This document shows, piece by piece, positions 52,765 through 62,694 of a stretch of DNA of 64,000 nt. The notes beneath the pieces were generated by a model, which was given only the letters and a program-made list of their open reading frames with translations, was not told the origin of the DNA and did no database searches. Source of the DNA: UBA6522 sp965204155 (GTDB lineage: Bacteria > Pseudomonadota > Gammaproteobacteria > Steroidobacterales > Rariloculaceae); NCBI GenBank assembly GCA_965204155.1, contig OZ241971.1, forward strand, positions 1,798,001-1,862,000, in the 5' to 3' direction. The position numbers were made by a program, and so were the translations under genes. The first letter of the stretch is position 1, and each line of letters begins with the position of its first letter.

Positions 52765-55173
52765 TCAGGAGCCCTTTGCCGACGACCGGCCCCGCCCACG
52801 CCGTGCGCCGCCGCCGGCCCGTCTCCGTCCGCGCCCGCGGCGTTGCGGCGCCGCGGCGATGAGTTCCCTGCATTCTTCCAGCGTCAATTCCTCCGGCTTG
52901 CGGCCCTTGGGAACGCTGGCGTTCTTCTTGCCGTCGGTCACGTAGGGGCCGTAGCGGCCCTTGCGCACCTCGATGCCCGCCTCCGGGAATTCCCTGAGGG
53001 CGCGATTGGCGGCGGCGTGTTCCGCAATGAGTTCCAGCGCCCGGGGCAGTTCGATGGTGTAGGGGTCTTCGTCGCGCAGGTTTACGAACTTGTTGCCGTA
53101 GCGCACGTAGGGGCCGTACCGTCCGATATTGGCGGATACCGGCAGGCCGTCTTCCGTCTTGCCAAGCTCGCGGGGCAATTTGAAGAGTTCCAGCGCCTCT
53201 TCAAGGGAAATCCGGTCCATCTTCTGGCCCGGCCTGAGGCTGGCGAACAACGGCTTGTCCTCGTCCTCCCGGGTGCCGACCTGAACGAAGGGGCCATATC
53301 GTCCCATGCGTACGGCCACGGCCCGGCCGTTTTCGGGATGAGTGCCCAGCGGCCGGGCCTGTGCGGCCTGTGCACGAGTGACCGTTGTTTCGGTATGGTG
53401 AACCTGCTTCTGAAAGGGCTTCCAGAAGTCCTCCAGCAGCGGCACCCACTCGCTCTCGCCCCGCGATATGGCGTCCAGGGCATCCTCCATCCGCGCCGTG
53501 AACTCATAATCCACGTACTGGGCGAAATTGTCCGTGAGGAAGCGATTGACTATCTTGCCCACATCCGTGGGAACGAATCGCCGCGACTGCATCTCCACGT
53601 ACTCCCGGTTGCGGAGGGTGGAGATGATGTTGGCATAGGTGGAGGGCCGGCCGATACCGTACTCCTCCAGTGCCCGCACCAGCGTCGCCTCCGAATAGCG
53701 TGGCGGCGGCTCGGTGAAATGCTGTTCGCTGAGCAGTTTCCGGAGATCGAGGCGTTCGCCGGCTTCAAGGGGCGGAAGGATGCGGTCGTCCTTGTCGAAC
53801 GTCGCCGCCGCGCCGCCAGGTTTCGCCCCGGCATTGTCGTTCCCGCCCTCCCGGTAGACGAGCATGAAGCCGGGTTTCACCAGCACGGAGCCGGTGGCGC
53901 GAAACCGGTGGTTCCCGTCTCCCGACATACCCGCAGCCAGGTCAAGGCGCACCGTGTCGAAGACAGCGGAACTCATCTGCGACGCCATCGTGCGCTTCCA
54001 GATCAGGTCGTACAGGCGTATCTGATCCGACGGCAGGGAGGGCTTCAGTTCCTGCGGAAGCCGCGCGGCGGACGTCGGCCGGACCGCCTCGTGGGCTTCC
54101 TGGGCGTTCTTCGCCCTGGTTCGGTATTGGCGCGGGCTTCGCGGCAGGTTTTCCGGTCCGTAACGTTCGCCGATGACTGTCCGCAACTCGGCGATGGCCG
54201 TGCCCGCCAGGGTTACCGAGTCGGTGCGCATGTAGGTGATCAGGCCGTCCTCGTAGAGCCGCTGCGCCACCGACATCGTCTTTTGCGCGCTGAAGCGAAG
54301 CTTGCGCGCCGCTTCCTGCTGAAGCGTCGATGTAGTGAAGGGCGCCGCCGGGTGGCGCTGGCGCTTCTTCTTCTCGACCCCGGCCACGGTCAGCACTCGG
54401 TCAGCCTCCCGCCGGATCTCCGCTTCGGCCTCGCGCGCGGAGACTTCGTCCGTGAAGGTGAACTGCTGGACCTTTTCCCCGGCGTAGTGCGTCAGACGCG
54501 CCCGTATCGTCGGGGCTTCCCGGTTCGGAGCCGCTTGCCCCGGTGCATCCGCGCGCCGCTCCTCAACGGCGGCTTCAGCCGCGATGGTCCAGTACTCCCG
54601 CGGCTCGAAGGCAGTGATTTCTTCCTCACGCTCGACGATCAGGCGCAGCGCCGGGCTCTGGACCCTGCCCGCGGAGAGGCCTCTCCTGATCTTCTTCCAC
54701 AGCAGCGGCGACAGGTTGAAGCCCACCAGGTAGTCCAGCGCCCGCCGTGCCTGCTGGGCGTTGATCAGGGACTCGGAAAGCTCCCGCGGCGCCGCCATGG
54801 CTTCGCTGATGGCGCTCTGGGTGATTTCGTGAAAGACGACACGGTGCACGCCTTTCCCGGTGAGAACGCCCTTTTCCCTGAGCACGTTGCACACATGCCA
54901 GGAAATTGCCTCGCCTTCCCGGTCCGGGTCCGTGGCCAGGTAGAGTGCCGTGGCCTTCCGGGCAGCCCTGGCGATGTTGTTCACATGCTTGCTGTTCCTG
55001 GCGATGAGCTGGTACTTCATGGCAAACCCATGCTCGGGATCCACCGCCCCGCCCTTGGGTACCAGGTCGCGCACGTGCCCATAGGACGCGAGGACCTCGA
55101 AGTCCTTGCCCAGGTAACGCTCGATCGTCCTCGCCTTGGCGGGCGATTCGACGATGACCAGGTTCTTGCTCAT
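52765..55173 (-). CDS. topA: DNA topoisomerase I
   Basis: 802 aa type IA topoisomerase. The TOPRIM domain begins NLVIVESPAKARTIERYL and has metal-binding DPDREGEAI. The active-site Tyr is Tyr314 in DGLITYMRTDS. Downstream of the toroidal core, the C-terminal region holds repeated GRYGPYV-type units (three, the last in KGRYGPYVTDGKKNASVPKG, cited in part) and a basic Gly/Arg tail. No Cys4 zinc ribbon is present, unlike E. coli TopA. It removes negative supercoils. Located 57 bp downstream of smg. Confidence 0.96.
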   Translation of the reverse strand: MSKNLVIVESPAKARTIERYLGKDFEVLASYGHVRDLVPKGGAVDPEHGFAMKYQLIARNSKHVNNIARAARKATALYLATDPDREGEAISWHVCNVLREKGVLTGKGVHRVVFHEITQSAISEAMAAPRELSESLINAQQARRALDYLVGFNLSPLLWKKIRRGLSAGRVQSPALRLIVEREEEITAFEPREYWTIAAEAAVEERRADAPGQAAPNREAPTIRARLTHYAGEKVQQFTFTDEVSAREAEAEIRREADRVLTVAGVEKKKRQRHPAAPFTTSTLQQEAARKLRFSAQKTMSVAQRLYEDGLITYMRTDSVTLAGTAIAELRTVIGERYGPENLPRSPRQYRTRAKNAQEAHEAVRPTSAARLPQELKPSLPSDQIRLYDLIWKRTMASQMSSAVFDTVRLDLAAGMSGDGNHRFRATGSVLVKPGFMLVYREGGNDNAGAKPGGAAATFDKDDRILPPLEAGERLDLRKLLSEQHFTEPPPRYSEATLVRALEEYGIGRPSTYANIISTLRNREYVEMQSRRFVPTDVGKIVNRFLTDNFAQYVDYEFTARMEDALDAISRGESEWVPLLEDFWKPFQKQVHHTETTVTRAQAAQARPLGTHPENGRAVAVRMGRYGPFVQVGTREDEDKPLFASLRPGQKMDRISLEEALELFKLPRELGKTEDGLPVSANIGRYGPYVRYGNKFVNLRDEDPYTIELPRALELIAEHAAANRALREFPEAGIEVRKGRYGPYVTDGKKNASVPKGRKPEELTLEECRELIAAAPQRRGRGRRRAGGGARRGRGRSSAKGS

Positions 55174-55230
55174 CGCTGGATATCGGCTGCGGACGTTACT
55201 GCCTGTCCCCTACGGGTCTGGATACCCGGA

Positions 55231-55707
55231 TCAGTGCAGCCAGCCGGTGTTGTCGGTGAAGACCAGGTCTTCCATCTGCATGTAGGCCTGTTCCTGTCCG
55301 GGCTGGCTGAACAGGACCATCATCACCACCCACTTGACGTGATCGCTGTCGATCTCGTCGGTGTGCAGGGCGAGCAGGCGGTCGATGACCAGTTCCCGCT
55401 GGGCCTGGGAGAGGATTCCGACCTGTTCCAGGTGCAGCAGATAACCTCTGCAGGTGGCGTCCAGACGATCCTGCTCAAAGCCGTCGTAAATCCTCATGGA
55501 TTCCGGCCTCGGTTCCGGTGTCACGTCATCGACGCCGATCTGGTTCAGGCCGTCGAGCCACTCCAGCGCCCGCTCGATCTCCCACTCCCCGAAACCGGCG
55601 CACTTGAGTTCTTCCCGCAGGCTGTACCGATCGGGTTCGTATTCCTCTTCGTCGTCGACCATGACGTCGATCAGGTACATGAGCACGTCAAGAACGGTTT
55701 CTTTCAT
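55231..55707 (-). CDS. smg: Smg (DUF494) family protein
   Basis: 158 aa from ATG 55707 (AGAGGA upstream), matching E. coli Smg (157). The start MKETVLDVLMYLIDVMVDDE and the acidic, helical make-up are diagnostic. Function unknown. Its ATG overlaps the dprA stop (ATGA), so it is translated with dprA; this dprA-smg-topA-tsaC-aroE order is typical of gammaproteobacteria. Confidence 0.92.
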   Translation of the reverse strand: MKETVLDVLMYLIDVMVDDEEEYEPDRYSLREELKCAGFGEWEIERALEWLDGLNQIGVDDVTPEPRPESMRIYDGFEQDRLDATCRGYLLHLEQVGILSQAQRELVIDRLLALHTDEIDSDHVKWVVMMVLFSQPGQEQAYMQMEDLVFTDNTGWLH

Positions 55708-56852
55708 GGGGTCCTCTTTGAAAGGCGGCAATAACGGCCGCCGGGCAGGGCTTCGACCAGCCCCTCCATTTCCAGGAGCAGGAGCATGGATGAAAGCTCC
55801 GCCGCCGTCAATCCGGTTCGCCGGGCCAGGTCGGAGATTCCGCAAGGGTCGAAACCGAGCGCTGCCAGCAGCTTCGCGTAACCTGGCTGGCGTGTCAGCG
55901 GCGCCGCCTCGTCCGGCGATTCGTGCCGCGCATCGGTTGCCGTGTCGGCCGGTGAAGCGGCGGGTTCGAGGACGAGTTCGAGCAGCGGCGGCAGTTCCAC
56001 GAGCACGTCGGCAGCCTCTTCCACGAGCTTCGCGCCTTCGCGGATCAGGCGGTGGCATCCCTTGGCCATGGGGTTGTGGATGGAGCCCGGGATTGCGAAA
56101 ACTTCCCTCCCGAAATTACCCGCTAGGCGCGCGGTGATGAGCGATCCGCTGCGCCGCGCCGCCTCCACCACCAGGGTGCCCGCGCTCATCCCCGCGATGA
56201 TCCGGTTTCTCTGGGGAAAGTGCGCGGCCAGCGGCGCCGTTCCGGGCGGAAACTCCGAGACGATGAGCCCCTTGTCGATGATCTCCGCCGCCAGACGCCC
56301 GTGGGACCTGGGAAACAGCACGTCGGGACCCGATCCGAGCACGGCCACCGTGCTGCCGCACCCCTGCAGGCCGCCGCGGTGGCTGGCCCCGTCGATCCCC
56401 GTGGCCAGTCCGCTGACGATGGTAAGACCCCGTTCGCTCAGGTACCGGGCGAATTGCTGTGCCGTTTCGCGGCCGTTGGCGGTGGGCTTGCGGCTGCCGA
56501 CCATGGCCAGTTGCGGGCTGTTCAGAAGGTCGCTGCGCGCCCCCTCGACCCACAGCGCCAGCGGAGGATCCGGGATTTCCTTCAACATCGCGGGATAGTC
56601 GGAGGAATCCCGTGTGATCAACCGGCGGCCGGGCTGCCCGAGCCAGTGCCGCCACTGGTCCATGCGCCGCCGGTCCGGGTCCTTGAGCCGCTCCGCCTGC
56701 CGTTTGGGCAGCCCCGCCGCAACCAGTTCGGAGCGCGGCAACCCGACGACATCCGACAGTGCGCCATGGCGATCGATCAGGGCCGAGAGCCGCTGGGAAC
56801 GGGGGGGCGTGGCGGACTGGAGCACCGTGAGCCAGACGTCGAGTTTCATCAT
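55704..56852 (-). CDS. dprA: DNA-processing protein DprA
   Basis: 382 aa from ATG 56852 (a second ATG at 56849 follows at once); open frame continues upstream without support. An N-terminal SAM-like domain and a central Rossmann domain (MVGSRKPTANGRETAQQFA, cited as VGSRKPTANGRE; SGLATGIDGASHRGGL; FPQRNRIIAGMSAGTLVVEA) are followed by a C-terminal winged-helix-like DprA domain. It loads RecA on incoming single strands during transformation. GC-rich; first gene of its series, divergent from def. Confidence 0.94.
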   Translation of the reverse strand: MMKLDVWLTVLQSATPPRSQRLSALIDRHGALSDVVGLPRSELVAAGLPKRQAERLKDPDRRRMDQWRHWLGQPGRRLITRDSSDYPAMLKEIPDPPLALWVEGARSDLLNSPQLAMVGSRKPTANGRETAQQFARYLSERGLTIVSGLATGIDGASHRGGLQGCGSTVAVLGSGPDVLFPRSHGRLAAEIIDKGLIVSEFPPGTAPLAAHFPQRNRIIAGMSAGTLVVEAARRSGSLITARLAGNFGREVFAIPGSIHNPMAKGCHRLIREGAKLVEEAADVLVELPPLLELVLEPAASPADTATDARHESPDEAAPLTRQPGYAKLLAALGFDPCGISDLARRTGLTAAELSSMLLLLEMEGLVEALPGGRYCRLSKRTP

Positions 56853-56861
56853 TGGACCTGC

Positions 56862-56870
56862 TGGTATAAT
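56862..56870 (+). promoter_or_regulatory. Extended -10 promoter element upstream of def
   Basis: TGGTATAAT carries a perfect -10 with the extended TGn motif, which can work without a -35. It would give a leader of about 160 nt before def. It lies in the 184-bp divergent gap with dprA. Confidence 0.45.
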
Positions 56871-57036
56871 CGCCCGTCCCGGGCTGCGGAACGATGACCG
56901 GGATCGCGCGGTCACATAGACTACACTGCTCGACATGCGTTGGCGTTGACCAAACCTGGTGGATTTCTACGGAAACTCCGGTGCTGTATCAACCTTGTAA
57001 CGCGTATCGGCTGGATAGGGCAGCAGGGCAACCACG

Positions 57037-57585
57037 ATGGCACAGTTAACCATCCTTCACTATCCGGACCCCCGGCTGCGGATCAAGGCCAAGCCGGTCG
57101 CCGAGTTCGACGAGCGTATCCGCACGCTCGTGGCGGACATGCTGGAAACCATGTACGAGGAATCCGGTATCGGGCTGGCGGCAACACAGGTCAACGTGCA
57201 CGAGCGCGTCCTGGTCCTGGATATCTCCGAGGATCGGGACCAGCCGCTCTGTTTCATCAATCCGAAGATCCTGCACTCCGAGGGCGAGGTCAGCTACGAA
57301 GAAGGCTGTCTCTCCGTGCCGGACATATTCGAAACCGTCAGCCGCGCGGAGTTCATTCGCGTTGCGGCGCTCAATGAGAAGGGCGAACGCTTTGAGATGG
57401 ATGCGGAAGGGCTGCTCGCCATCTGCATCCAGCACGAGATGGATCACCTGGAAGGGAAGCTGTTCGTGGACTATCTGTCGACCCTGAAACGCAGTCGGCT
57501 GAAGACGAAGTTCCGCAAGAAGGCCAAACGCGCTCCGGTTTCCCGCGACGCCGGACGGTCAAGGATTTCGGCGCCTGTTATCTGA
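57037..57585 (+). CDS. def: Peptide deformylase
   Basis: 182 aa. The three metal-site motifs are intact: GIGLAATQV, EEGCLSVPD (metal Cys) and QHEMDHLEGKLF (metal His pair and catalytic Glu). It removes the N-formyl group that Fmt adds to initiator Met. A basic C-terminal tail extends past the usual end. It precedes fmt by 26 bp. Confidence 0.97.
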   Translation: MAQLTILHYPDPRLRIKAKPVAEFDERIRTLVADMLETMYEESGIGLAATQVNVHERVLVLDISEDRDQPLCFINPKILHSEGEVSYEEGCLSVPDIFETVSRAEFIRVAALNEKGERFEMDAEGLLAICIQHEMDHLEGKLFVDYLSTLKRSRLKTKFRKKAKRAPVSRDAGRSRISAPVI

Positions 57586-57611
57586 CCCACCCCCATCCGC
57601 CGGCTGAGACC

Positions 57612-58544
57612 ATGCCGCGAATCGCCTTTGCCGGAACGCCGGAATTCGCCGTGCCCAGCCTGCGCCTGCTGCTGGCGGGCGGCTGCGAAATCCCGCTGGT
57701 GCTGACCCAGCCCGACCGTCCGGCGGGGCGGGGCCGGCGCCTGACCCAAAGCCCGGTCAAGCGCGAGGCGCTCGAGCATGGGCTCGACATACGCCAGCCG
57801 CGCCGCCTGGACAGCGGCGGGATTCCGGCGGATTGGGGCGACGCCCCGGACCTGTTGGTGGTGGCCGCCTACGGCCTGCTGATGCCGCCCTGGCTGCGCG
57901 CCTGGCCCAGGTTCGGCGCCGTGAACGTGCATGCCTCCCTGTTGCCCCGCTGGCGGGGCGCCGCGCCCATCCAGTACGCCATCCTGACGGGCGACGGCGC
58001 GACAGGCGCCAGCATCATGAAAATGGACGCCGGACTCGATACGGGTCCGGTATACAGTCGGCGAAAGCTCGCCATCGAGGCCGGTGAGACGGCTGGGATG
58101 TTGCATGATCGCCTGGCCCGGTCGGGCGCGGAACTGCTGATGGAATCGTTGCCCGGGATATTGAGCGGCGACCTTGAGGCCGAGCCGCAGAATGACGCTC
58201 TGGCAACCCACGCGCCGAGACTTGTCAAGTCCGACGGTGTCCTGAACTGGACCGCGCCGGCAGCCGATCTGGAACGGCGGGTGCGCGCCTTCAACCCCTG
58301 GCCTGTGGCCGAAACCAGGACCGCAAGCGGCGAGCGGCTGCGGATCTGGGGGGCGGTCGCCACGGAGGGCGGTTCGCAGGCACGTCCGGGGTCGGTTATC
58401 CGCGCCAGCGCCGAGGGCATCGACGTGGCCACCGGTGCCGGAATTCTGAGGCTCCGGAGCCTGCAAAGGCCGGGGGGGCGCGTGATGAGTGCGGCCGACT
58501 ACGTCAACGCAAACACCCTTGAGGGAGAGACATTTGGCCGCTGA
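57612..58544 (+). CDS. fmt: Methionyl-tRNA formyltransferase
   Basis: 310 aa. N-terminal formyltransferase domain: IAFAGTPEFAV, the basic insertion loop QPDRPAGRGRRLTQSPVK, and the catalytic motif VNVHASLLPRWRGAAPI (catalytic Asn/His) with the Asp in MDAGLDTGPV. The C-terminal OB-like domain binds tRNA. Its last 11 bp overlap the rsmB start. Confidence 0.96.
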   Translation: MPRIAFAGTPEFAVPSLRLLLAGGCEIPLVLTQPDRPAGRGRRLTQSPVKREALEHGLDIRQPRRLDSGGIPADWGDAPDLLVVAAYGLLMPPWLRAWPRFGAVNVHASLLPRWRGAAPIQYAILTGDGATGASIMKMDAGLDTGPVYSRRKLAIEAGETAGMLHDRLARSGAELLMESLPGILSGDLEAEPQNDALATHAPRLVKSDGVLNWTAPAADLERRVRAFNPWPVAETRTASGERLRIWGAVATEGGSQARPGSVIRASAEGIDVATGAGILRLRSLQRPGGRVMSAADYVNANTLEGETFGR

Positions 58545-59853
58545 AAGGCGAGCGCCGCCGCGGCAGGCACCCGGCACCGGCGTGCGGGTCCTTGCGGCAA
58601 GGATCAACGCCAGAGTCGTAGCGAACGGATCGTCGCTGGAGGCCGCGTTTGCTGCCTTTCCGCCCCCGCCGGACCGGGACCTCGGCCTGTTGCGGGAGCT
58701 CTGCTACGGATCGCTGCGCTGGCACCATCGGCTGGCGCACCAGGTCAAGCGACTGCTCAGACGGCCGTGGGATCCGGTGGATCCATCGTTGGCGGCGCTG
58801 ATGCGCATCGGCCTGTACCAGCTTCAGTGGATGCGGGTTCCCGATCATGCGGCCGTCGCGGCGACCGTGGGTGCCGCGGAAGCCTTCGGCAACATGCGCG
58901 CAAAGGGGTTCGTCAACGCCGTGCTGCGACGCTTCCAGCGCGAGCGGGAGAGCCTGGCCGCACGCCTGAGCGGGGTCAACGAGGCCGAGACCAGTCATCC
59001 GGACTGGATGGTGGGCCGGTTCAGGGCGGATTGGCCGGACGACTGGGAGCGCGTGGTCGAGGCGAACAACCGCCCGCCGCCCATGTGGCTGCGTGTCAAC
59101 GCGCGGCGCGTCACCCGGGCCGCTTATCTGGAAACGCTGGACGCGCAGGGCATTTCCGCCCGGCCCGCGCGCAAACTGCCCGGCGCCGTTCTGCTGGACC
59201 GGCCCAGGCCAATGGAGACGCTGCCCGGGTTTGCCGAAGGGCTGGTATCGGTGCACGACGCCGGCGCGCAACTGGCGGCGCAGTGGCTTGCCCCCGAACC
59301 CGGCCAGCGCGTGCTCGATGCCTGTGCGGCACCCGGAGGAAAGTGCGCGCACCTGCTCGAGAGCTGCCCCGGCCTGGGCGAGATGGTGGCGCTGGATGTG
59401 GATCGGGACCGGCTGGCCGTCGCAGCCGGCGAACTGGAGCGCCTGGGACTTGAGGCGGAACTAATCTGCGCCGATGCCGCATCGCCCCGGGAGTGGTGGG
59501 ACGGCCGCCCGTTCGACCGGATCCTGCTGGACGCGCCCTGCAGCTCGCTGGGCGTGATCCGCCGTCATCCGGACATCAAGGTGCTGCGCCGCCCCGTGGA
59601 CATCGCGCAGTCCGTAGCGAAGCAGCGCAGGTTGCTGGAAGCGCTGTGGCCGCTGCTGGCATCAGGCGGACGGTTGCTCTACGTCACCTGCACGACGGTT
59701 CGGGAGGAGAACGGGGACCAGGTTGGAAATTTCCTTGCAGCCACGCCGTCGGCGCGGGCCAACGGCGCCGAATCTCCTCAAAGTCGGCAGATCCTGCCCG
59801 GGGAGACTAATATGGATGGCTTCTATTATGCTTGCATCCGAAAGGCGGGATAG
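58534..59853 (+). CDS. rsmB: 16S rRNA (cytosine-967-C5)-methyltransferase RsmB
   Basis: 439 aa from TTG 58534, favoured because GAGGGAGAG lies just upstream and E. coli RsmB has a similar length (429). The N-terminal NusB-like domain precedes the SAM domain (LDACAAPGGKCAHLLE). Catalytic Cys residues are in DAPCSSLGVIRRHPD and VTCTTV. It overlaps fmt, so translation is coupled. It also precedes DUF4390-ntrYX as in other gammaproteobacteria. Confidence 0.94.
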   Translation: MAAERRAPPRQAPGTGVRVLAARINARVVANGSSLEAAFAAFPPPPDRDLGLLRELCYGSLRWHHRLAHQVKRLLRRPWDPVDPSLAALMRIGLYQLQWMRVPDHAAVAATVGAAEAFGNMRAKGFVNAVLRRFQRERESLAARLSGVNEAETSHPDWMVGRFRADWPDDWERVVEANNRPPPMWLRVNARRVTRAAYLETLDAQGISARPARKLPGAVLLDRPRPMETLPGFAEGLVSVHDAGAQLAAQWLAPEPGQRVLDACAAPGGKCAHLLESCPGLGEMVALDVDRDRLAVAAGELERLGLEAELICADAASPREWWDGRPFDRILLDAPCSSLGVIRRHPDIKVLRRPVDIAQSVAKQRRLLEALWPLLASGGRLLYVTCTTVREENGDQVGNFLAATPSARANGAESPQSRQILPGETNMDGFYYACIRKAG

Positions 59854-59890
59854 GGCAATCGCGGTGTGATCTGGTCAGACGGAAAAACCG

Positions 59891-60487
59891 GTGCGGACCT
59901 GGGGGTCTGAAATTCGCGGCTGGTGCGCGTGCGCCGCCGTACTGGCGGCGTTGTGTCTCGCCCCGAACCGGCCGGCCGCCGCGCAGGAGGATCCCGGGAG
60001 ATTCGACGTCCGCACCGCCGGCGTTTCGCTGGCGTCCGGGGTCTACTATCTCGACGCCTGGGTGGAGTACCGGCTGTCCACGGATGCCAGGGAGGCCCTG
60101 GACGCGGGCGTGCCGCTGACGTTCGACCTGGACGTGGAGTTCATCAACCCCAGGTGGTACTGGACGGATGAAGCCGTCGGCAGGCTGACCCAGAGCTATC
60201 AGCTTCAATATCACGCCCTGAGCGAGCGCTACATCGTGCTCAATCTCAACAGCGAAGAACAAAATACCTTTGCCACCCTTTTCTCTGCCCTGAACTTCCT
60301 CGGGCGAATTGGCGAATTGCCGGTGATCGACGCCACGTTGCTGAACCCGGGCGGCGTCTACGACATTCGCATTCGTACCCAGTTGCGCGTCGAGGCGGTA
60401 GTCCCCGAACCGTGGGGATTCCTCGCCTTCTGGCGGCGGGAGTGGTCACTCAGGAGCGAATGGTACCGATGGCGCATGCAAGACTGA
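59891..60487 (+). CDS. Exported DUF4390 protein
   Basis: 198 aa, GTG start. The signal peptide ends near AAAQ-ED (residue ~32). The mature part has the DUF4390 pattern (YYLDAWVEYRLSTDAREAL, PRWYWTDE, RYIVLNL) and lacks membrane segments, so it is probably periplasmic. Its function is unknown, but it nearly always precedes ntrY and may have a part in that sensor's extracytoplasmic input. It overlaps ntrY by 28 bp. Confidence 0.85.
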   Translation: MRTWGSEIRGWCACAAVLAALCLAPNRPAAAQEDPGRFDVRTAGVSLASGVYYLDAWVEYRLSTDAREALDAGVPLTFDLDVEFINPRWYWTDEAVGRLTQSYQLQYHALSERYIVLNLNSEEQNTFATLFSALNFLGRIGELPVIDATLLNPGGVYDIRIRTQLRVEAVVPEPWGFLAFWRREWSLRSEWYRWRMQD

Positions 60488-62694
60488 GGCCGATCGCCAT
60501 TATCCTGGCGATCACCGCAGGCGCCATGCTCTGGCTGGCGGGACTCATCTGGTTCGCTCAGGTCGCTCAGAACTCGGCCGCGCTGGCCCGGGTGCAGAAC
60601 GGAATCCTGCTGGTCAGCGTCGCGGCGATCTGCGTGCTGTCACTGGTGATCATCGGCAACGTCCTGCAGCTTGCGCGCGACTATCGCGCCCAGGTGCCCG
60701 GCACGCGGTTGACGGTGCGAATGGTGACGCTGCTGGTCGTCCTGACGGTCGTCCCCCTGCTGGTCGTCTATACCTTCTCGCTGCAGTTCATTAACCGGGG
60801 GATCGACAGCTGGTTCAGCCTCGAACTGGAGCAGGGACTGGAGGCGTCGCTGGAGCTGAGCCGCAGCGCGCTGGACGTGCAGATGCGGGAAAACCTGGTC
60901 GAGGCGCGGCGGATCGCGCAGGAGTTGGCGGGCAGCGAGAGCGCCGGGCTGGTGGGCGAGCTGGGCGATCTTCGGCGCGGCAGCACCGCAGTGGAACTGA
61001 CAGTCTTCAGCACGGCCGGCGACCGCATACTGGCCACCAGCTCGGCGGACCCCTCACCAGCCGTTCCGCAGTTTCCGGGGGCGGAGCTGATCTTTCAGCT
61101 TCGCCAGGGCGGCTCCTACGTGAACCTGGAACCGCGTACGGACGGCGGTGTGGAGATCCTCGCCGCCGTGAACGTCTTCGCCGGCAATCCGCGCAGCGAA
61201 GGCGACGTCCTGCTTGCCCGATTTGCGGTGGAACCCCAACTGGGCGAGCTGGTGGAGCGGGCGGAGGCCAGCTACGAGCAGTACGCGGAACTGTCGTTTC
61301 TGAGGACACCGCTGAAGACGAGTCTCACGCTGACGCTGAGCGTCGTCCTGCTGACCGGATTGATGGTGGCGCTGTACGGCGCCTTCTTTTCGGCCCGGCG
61401 GCTGGTGGGCCCGATCCAGCAACTGATGACGGCGACCGGGGATGTGGCGCGGGGCAAGTTCGATACGCAGTTGCCGACCGGTGCGGGAGACGAGATCGGC
61501 TTTCTGGTCAATGCGTTCAACGACATGACCCGGCGCCTGGCGAGGGCCGACTCCAGGACCAGGGAAAGTCAACAGCAGCTGGAGAGCGAGCGCGGCAAAC
61601 TGGAAGCCATACTCGGCCGGCTGTCCACGGGCGTCATTGCGCTGGAGTCGGACCTCCGCATCCGAACGGCCAACCGGGCCGCCAGCGCGATTCTCGGTGT
61701 CGACCTGGAGAAGAGCCAGGGAGAGCCGCTCGCGGACATCGAGACAAAGCAGTCGCGGCTGGCGCCGTTCCTTTCCGTACTGCAACGCCACCTGGACCGT
61801 GGCGACGCCGACTGGCGGGAGCAGATCGAATTCCCGAGGGAAGACAGCCGCCGGGTGCTGGTGTGCGCCTGTGCCGCATTGCCCCCCGAACGCGGCGATC
61901 CGGGCGGCTTCGTGGTCGTATTCGACGACATCACGGCGTTGCTCAGGGCCCAGCGCGACGCCGCCTGGGGCGAAATCGCCCGGCGCCTGGCCCACGAGAT
62001 CAAGAATCCCCTGACGCCGATCCAGCTTTCGGCGGAGCGGTTGCGGCACCGCTATCTGCCGTCCCGTTCGGTCGACCCGGAACTGCTGGACCGCTCGACG
62101 TACGTCATCATCCAGCAGGTCGAAGCGCTGAAAGACATGGTCAATGCGTTCAGCGAATACGCGCGCAATCCGGCGATGGACATGACGCGATTCAACCTCA
62201 ACGACCTGATATCCGAGGTCGCCGAACTCTACCACCACCAGCAGTCTCCGCTGGAGCTGCAGCTCGAACTGGGCGACCTGCCGGAGGTCACCGCCGATGC
62301 GGGAAGGCTCAGGCAGGTGCTGCACAACCTGATCCGGAATGCCCAGGAAGCCATGGAGCAGAATAGCCGTCCGCAGTTGCAGATCTCCACCCGGCGGGTC
62401 CGGCGCGAGCACAGGGACATGGTGGAGATCCGGATCGCGGACAACGGATTGGGATTCCAGGCAGACATTGCCGCCGAGGCTTTCGATCCCTACGTCACCA
62501 CCAAGCCGACGGGCAGCGGGCTTGGTTTGGCCATCGTCAAGAAACTGGTGGACGAACACGGCGGGCGCATTCGGGCACGGAACCGGCGACGCCGGGGGGC
62601 GGAGATCGTTATACTGTTGCCCGTTACCGCAGAAGCCGGTGCTGATTTGACCTGGGGGAGAGGCCGGCAAGACAAGAGGAGGGAGTTCGCGTGA
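60460..62694 (+). CDS. ntrY: NtrY-type sensor histidine kinase
   Basis: 744 aa from ATG 60460 (ATG 60469 is the alternative; AGGAG is at 60452-60456). Three or four N-terminal membrane helices with a periplasmic region (~residues 110-280) precede a last helix (~290-312), HAMP (RRLVGPIQQLMTAT), PAS (~395-490), and the kinase core with His512 in RRLAHEIKNPLTPIQLSAERL (cited as LAHEIKNPLTP). HATPase boxes: NLIRNAQEA, DNGLGF, GSGLGLAIV. NtrY often senses redox or nitrogen status and phosphorylates NtrX. Its stop overlaps the ntrX GTG. Confidence 0.92.
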   Translation: MVPMAHARLRPIAIILAITAGAMLWLAGLIWFAQVAQNSAALARVQNGILLVSVAAICVLSLVIIGNVLQLARDYRAQVPGTRLTVRMVTLLVVLTVVPLLVVYTFSLQFINRGIDSWFSLELEQGLEASLELSRSALDVQMRENLVEARRIAQELAGSESAGLVGELGDLRRGSTAVELTVFSTAGDRILATSSADPSPAVPQFPGAELIFQLRQGGSYVNLEPRTDGGVEILAAVNVFAGNPRSEGDVLLARFAVEPQLGELVERAEASYEQYAELSFLRTPLKTSLTLTLSVVLLTGLMVALYGAFFSARRLVGPIQQLMTATGDVARGKFDTQLPTGAGDEIGFLVNAFNDMTRRLARADSRTRESQQQLESERGKLEAILGRLSTGVIALESDLRIRTANRAASAILGVDLEKSQGEPLADIETKQSRLAPFLSVLQRHLDRGDADWREQIEFPREDSRRVLVCACAALPPERGDPGGFVVVFDDITALLRAQRDAAWGEIARRLAHEIKNPLTPIQLSAERLRHRYLPSRSVDPELLDRSTYVIIQQVEALKDMVNAFSEYARNPAMDMTRFNLNDLISEVAELYHHQQSPLELQLELGDLPEVTADAGRLRQVLHNLIRNAQEAMEQNSRPQLQISTRRVRREHRDMVEIRIADNGLGFQADIAAEAFDPYVTTKPTGSGLGLAIVKKLVDEHGGRIRARNRRRRGAEIVILLPVTAEAGADLTWGRGRQDKRREFA

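Noticed and set aside
52675..55734. 1019-codon open frame opposite topA
   Set aside because: Shadow frame over topA and part of smg, with no family motif.
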